Shown here: positions 61,144 to 64,000 of the stretch, piece after piece | How the letters are laid out: every line of letters begins with the position of its first letter | Numbering within the stretch: position 1 is the first letter of the stretch | Assembly: GCA_963991985.1 (NCBI GenBank) | Contig: CAXDRX010000001.1 | Span: forward strand, 1-64,000 | DNA from: MED-G17 sp963991985 | GTDB lineage: Bacteria > Bacteroidota > Bacteroidia > NS11-12g > UBA9320 | Length of the DNA stretch: 64,000 nt | Reading direction: 5' to 3' | Notes under the pieces: generated by a model | The model's input: only the letters and a program-made list of their open reading frames with translations | The model's database searches: none | Told to the model about the DNA's origin: nothing | Program-made: the position numbers and the translations under genes

Positions 61144-62802
61144 ATGACCAACCAACTCTTTGAAAAACACAAAGATTTACTCTATAAATCTATCAAAGCC
61201 CTTGCCGAACGAACATTCTACACCCCATATCCCGAACATCCAAAAGCTTATTCCAATGAGAAAAACGAAGAAGGAAAATCCGACTTTTCAAAAAAACTAA
61301 ACCAAAATTATGAAGGATTGTCCAAAAACAACAAGACTTGGATTGGAGAAGAAGTATCCCCCTTTTGGCAAACAGGACTAGGAATTCAATACCCCAAAGA
61401 AAAACCTGAAGAAATCATAAAAAATGCCTCTATGGCTTGTGATGATTGGAGAAAAACATCTTTGGAAATGAGGGCAGGCATCCTCATCGAATCATTAGAG
61501 AGGATCGAAAAAAGATTTTTTGAGTTGGCCTATGCAACGATGCACACAACAGGACAAAGCTTCATGATGGCTTTCCAAGCAAGTGGACCCCATGCCAATG
61601 ATCGAGCACTTGAGGCGATTGCCCTTGGTTTCAAAGAAATTTCTCAATATCCAAGCGAATTGACTTGGAAAAAGCCCTTGGGCAAGTTCGACTTAACATT
61701 GAAAAAATCCTTTAAAGCTATACCAAAAGGAATAGGACTGGTTATCGGGTGCTCAACCTTCCCAACTTGGAATAGTGTACCAGGGTTGTATGCCAATCTT
61801 ATTTGTGGCAACGCTGCAATTGTAAAGCCACATCCAAAAGCGATTTTCCCAATTGCCATTGTACTAGAAGAAATTCGAAATGTCTTGAAAGAAAATAAAT
61901 TGTCGGAAGATATCGTCCAGCTCGCTGCAGATTCCGTACAAGAACCTGTTGCCAAAATTTTAGCAGAAAGTCCTGAAATAGCCATCATAGATTATACCGG
62001 TGGTTCTTCTTTTGGAGCGTATATTGAGGGTTTGAATAAAACTTGTTTTACTGAAAAATCAGGGGTAAACTGTGTTCTTCTTGAAAGCACAAAATCCATT
62101 GCAGAGACTTGTCAAAATATTGCTTTCTCTGCATGTTTATATTCTGGACAGATGTGCACCGCACCACAAAATATTTTTATTCCAGAAGAAGGCATAAAAA
62201 CAGAAGAAGGTATCATAGATTACAAAACCGTTCTAGCTACGCTTTCTGATAGTCTGAACAATTTGATCCACCATCCTAAAATGGGGGCGGGTACCCTGGG
62301 AGCTATACAAAACGACCACACGTTGAAAAATATCCATGCGCAAGGAAACTTTGGTGGGAAAGTCATTTTAAACCATCAGGAAATTCAAAATCAAGAATTT
62401 AATGCTGCAAGAGTAGCAAGCCCGAAGCTGGTAGAGCTTGAAGCAGAAAACATAAACATAGAAAAAGAATATTTTGGTCCAATTGTTTTTGTTATAAAAT
62501 GTAAAACGCGCCATCAGGCTCTCCAAAAGATGAAAAATATAGCGCACAAAAAAGGGGCCATAACCTGTGCTGCTTATTCCACAGACAAAACTTTTTCAGC
62601 AGAAATAGAAGAAGAAATGAACCGAGTATTTACACCCGTTAGTTTCAATTTTACTGGAGCCGCTTTTGTAAACCAACACGCAGCCTTTTCAGACTTTCAT
62701 GTTAGTGGAGGAAACCCAGCTGGTAATGCAAGTTTTACCGATGCCAATTTTATATGCAAACGTTTTGTTTGGGTAGGCAACCGATATGCACCAGAAACAT
62801 AG
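61144..62802 (+). CDS. paaN: Phenylacetic acid degradation protein PaaN (aldehyde dehydrogenase)
   Basis: A 552-residue ALDH-superfamily protein of the stand-alone PaaN type, which oxidises the open-ring aldehyde of the phenylacetyl-CoA pathway. N-terminal 'KHKDLLYKSIKALAERTFYTPYPEHPKAYS' is family specific. ALDH motifs: 'GLVIGCSTFPTWNSVPGLYANLICGNAAIVKPHP', 'IIDYTGGSSFGAYIEG' and the catalytic Cys in 'SACLYSGQMCTAPQNIFIP'. The fused MaoC-like hydratase domain of E. coli PaaZ is absent. It is monocistronic here; other paa genes are elsewhere. Confidence 0.94.
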   Translation: MTNQLFEKHKDLLYKSIKALAERTFYTPYPEHPKAYSNEKNEEGKSDFSKKLNQNYEGLSKNNKTWIGEEVSPFWQTGLGIQYPKEKPEEIIKNASMACDDWRKTSLEMRAGILIESLERIEKRFFELAYATMHTTGQSFMMAFQASGPHANDRALEAIALGFKEISQYPSELTWKKPLGKFDLTLKKSFKAIPKGIGLVIGCSTFPTWNSVPGLYANLICGNAAIVKPHPKAIFPIAIVLEEIRNVLKENKLSEDIVQLAADSVQEPVAKILAESPEIAIIDYTGGSSFGAYIEGLNKTCFTEKSGVNCVLLESTKSIAETCQNIAFSACLYSGQMCTAPQNIFIPEEGIKTEEGIIDYKTVLATLSDSLNNLIHHPKMGAGTLGAIQNDHTLKNIHAQGNFGGKVILNHQEIQNQEFNAARVASPKLVELEAENINIEKEYFGPIVFVIKCKTRHQALQKMKNIAHKKGAITCAAYSTDKTFSAEIEEEMNRVFTPVSFNFTGAAFVNQHAAFSDFHVSGGNPAGNASFTDANFICKRFVWVGNRYAPET

Positions 62803-62843
62803 TAGAATTTGGAGAAAGTAAACGAAGCAACTTCTATTTTTCT

Positions 62844-62851
62844 TAATTTTG
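62844..62851 (+). promoter_or_regulatory. -7 promoter box TAATTTTG upstream of a small membrane protein gene
   Basis: Exact TAnnTTTG seven bases before the GTG start at 62859. It supports the GTG start and implies a nearly leaderless mRNA. Confidence 0.45.
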
Positions 62852-62858
62852 TAACATC

Positions 62859-63404
62859 GTGAAAGAGACAAAAAAAAGAATTATCAATGTTGTTTTAACT
62901 ATTGTCGTTTTCGTAATGTCTTACTTGGTTTACAATACCATTGCAAAACCCATTGCTCACCAAAAAGAAATTAACATAAGGGAAAAAGCAATCATTGCTC
63001 GTTTGGAAAAAGCCAGAGAAGCCCAACTTGCTTTTAAAGAGATCACCGGAGGCAAATTTGCCAACTCATGGGATACTTTAATTTATGTAATGAAAAATGG
63101 GGAAATCAATGTCGAAGTACAGTTTGGAGATGCAGACGACAGTACCACAGTCTTCAGGAAAGAAATCGTCAAAAAACCGATATATGATGAACTTTTTGCC
63201 AATTACCCTCTAGACTCAATTTTATTGGTGCCTTACACAAACGACACCTTTGAAATTGCAACAGGAGAAGTAGAAAAAAATGGTGTTTTGCTGCCAACCT
63301 TTCAAATTTCAGATCCGGCCCCATTCAATGAAAGACGGATTGAGAACAATAATCCACTCCGTGTAGGCAACTTATTCGAAGCGGATTACAATGGAAATTG
63401 GTGA
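62859..63404 (+). CDS. Conserved membrane-anchored protein, unknown function
   Basis: A 181-residue protein with one N-terminal transmembrane helix (about 10-29) and an extracytoplasmic domain. The helix is followed by a coiled segment (EINIREKAIIARLEKAREAQLAFKEITGGKFANSWDTLIYVMKNGEI), similar to the N-terminal helix of type II/IV pilin-like proteins, and then 'YPLDSILLVPYTNDTFEIATGEV'. The start codon is a GTG. Conserved in Bacteroidota to my knowledge, but no characterised function. It is followed after 38 bases by a DUF3822-like gene, perhaps in one transcript. Confidence 0.75.
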   Translation: MKETKKRIINVVLTIVVFVMSYLVYNTIAKPIAHQKEINIREKAIIARLEKAREAQLAFKEITGGKFANSWDTLIYVMKNGEINVEVQFGDADDSTTVFRKEIVKKPIYDELFANYPLDSILLVPYTNDTFEIATGEVEKNGVLLPTFQISDPAPFNERRIENNNPLRVGNLFEADYNGNW

Positions 63405-63442
63405 TGCTTTAAAATTCTTGAAACAAATGTTTCCTAAAACAA

Positions 63443-64000
63443 ATGATTCTATTCTTCGAAATAGCGAATAACTTTTTATCCGTTGCGGTAAAAGATAAAA
63501 AAGATAGAATCTTGTTTCTCAACTTTTTGGATGATGTAACAGATAAAAAGGTGGATGAGTTTTTGGATAATATCCCAAAGTTTAAATTCAATGAAGTTCT
63601 TCTCATCCAATCCCAAGTAAATTTCAGTCTTTGTCCAATGGGAGCTGATAAAAAAGCATTTCAGGATTACTACCAATTAAAATATACATTGGGTGAAAAT
63701 CAAAAACTAAAAACCATCGACAACCAAAAATTTGGCATCAAAATCATTTTTGCAAAAGAAGAATGGCTTGAAAAGAAAATAACAGGAAAATATGGTCGAT
63801 GTGATTTTGTTTTTGATTTAAATTTTTACTTGAACCAATTGAGCACCAGAAATTTATGGCAAATCATACTTTCCAAAAGTGAAATTTTATTGCTTGGAAC
63901 ACAGAACAAAAAATTGCTGTTGGCCAACAGATTTTCAATCAAACAAATAGACGAGTGCATCTATTTTTTAATGTCGTCTATACAACAAAAAGAAGTGGAC
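63443..64000 (+). CDS. DUF3822-like protein (3' end cut by the window)
   Basis: An open frame from ATG 63443 (MILFFEIANNFLSVAVKDKKD) runs to the window end without a stop, at least 186 codons. The pattern 'FLNFLDDVTDKKVDEFLDNIPKFKFNEVLLIQSQVNFSLCPM' and 'YYQLKYTLGENQKLKTIDNQKFGIKIIFA' fits the DUF3822 family of Bacteroidota (about 260-270 residues), an ASKHA-like fold of unknown function often encoded near rsmD and coaD. The rest would continue past 64000. It follows the membrane protein by 38 bases on the same strand. Confidence 0.7.
   Translation, partial: MILFFEIANNFLSVAVKDKKDRILFLNFLDDVTDKKVDEFLDNIPKFKFNEVLLIQSQVNFSLCPMGADKKAFQDYYQLKYTLGENQKLKTIDNQKFGIKIIFAKEEWLEKKITGKYGRCDFVFDLNFYLNQLSTRNLWQIILSKSEILLLGTQNKKLLLANRFSIKQIDECIYFLMSSIQQKEVD

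Noticed and set aside
1..64000. CRISPR arrays, insertion sequences, integrases, toxin-antitoxin pairs, defence systems
   Set aside because: No regularly spaced direct repeats, transposase or recombinase motifs (DDE, RHRY) or known defence domains were found on either strand.

Overview
The window is a 64 kb piece of a low-G+C Bacteroidota chromosome. The evidence is a SusC/SusD pair, several secreted proteins with type IX secretion (T9SS) C-terminal signals, promoter boxes of the form TAnnTTTG, few Shine-Dalgarno sequences and many lipoproteins. The secretion signals, the beta-glucan locus and the aerobic amino-acid catabolism fit a free-living, probably aquatic, gliding-type member of the phylum. 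I cannot name a family with confidence. Genes are packed tightly and no gene-free stretch exceeds about 300 bases, apart from a doubtful gene remnant near 1.2-1.65 kb. I see no insertion sequence, prophage, CRISPR array or rRNA.

Layout: 0-4.4 kb (minus strand) holds two paralogous lipoproteins, tRNA-Ala, a beta-phosphoglucomutase-like HAD protein, tRNA-Pro and trmD-rimM-rpsP; its S16 protein has a long acidic tail. 4.5-8.1 kb holds a MiaE-type tRNA hydroxylase, a lipoprotein, a zinc phospholipase/nuclease-fold protein, a thioredoxin-like protein and a TPR lipoprotein. 8.1-19.3 kb is mostly housekeeping: hmgA, a FemAB/GNAT-like protein, pruA, an RluA-type pseudouridine synthase, murB, two divergent phosphate transporters (PiT and NptA types), htpG and a PH-domain membrane protein.

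19.3-34.5 kb is a polysaccharide utilisation locus, most likely for laminarin or a related beta-1,3-glucan. A plus-strand operon encodes SusC, SusD, a PKD surface lipoprotein, two tandem GH16 lipoproteins and an outer-membrane barrel. A minus-strand operon encodes a degenerate Nudix (NrtR/AraR-type) regulator, a sodium:solute symporter and a GH3 beta-glucosidase. A divergent gene encodes a T9SS-secreted protein with a duplicated domain also found in the PKD lipoprotein. A matching palindrome with the same 8-7-8 geometry lies about 31 bases before the start codons of both susC and the regulator, which makes it a good candidate operator.

34.5-39.8 kb: a Gre-like protein, lysA, pckA, a SUI1-family factor and a photolyase. 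39.8-47.3 kb: a complete minus-strand biotin operon bioF-bioD-bioA-KAS-bioB, with a KAS II-like ketoacyl synthase translationally coupled inside it and a T9SS type B surface protein immediately after bioB. 47.3-64 kb: a large T9SS protein with a CxxCH motif, an alpha/beta hydrolase lipoprotein, an SDR, a low-molecular-weight phosphatase-like protein, an NFACT (RqcH-like) protein, map, a lipoprotein, hutU, a GNAT, a rhomboid protease, a PNGase F-like T9SS protein, paaN, a membrane protein and a DUF3822-like gene cut by the window end.

A repeated signal across the window is an exact TAnnTTTG box ending only 4-7 bases before the start codon of at least seven genes. This implies leaderless or nearly leaderless mRNAs, and it helps to decide several start codons.
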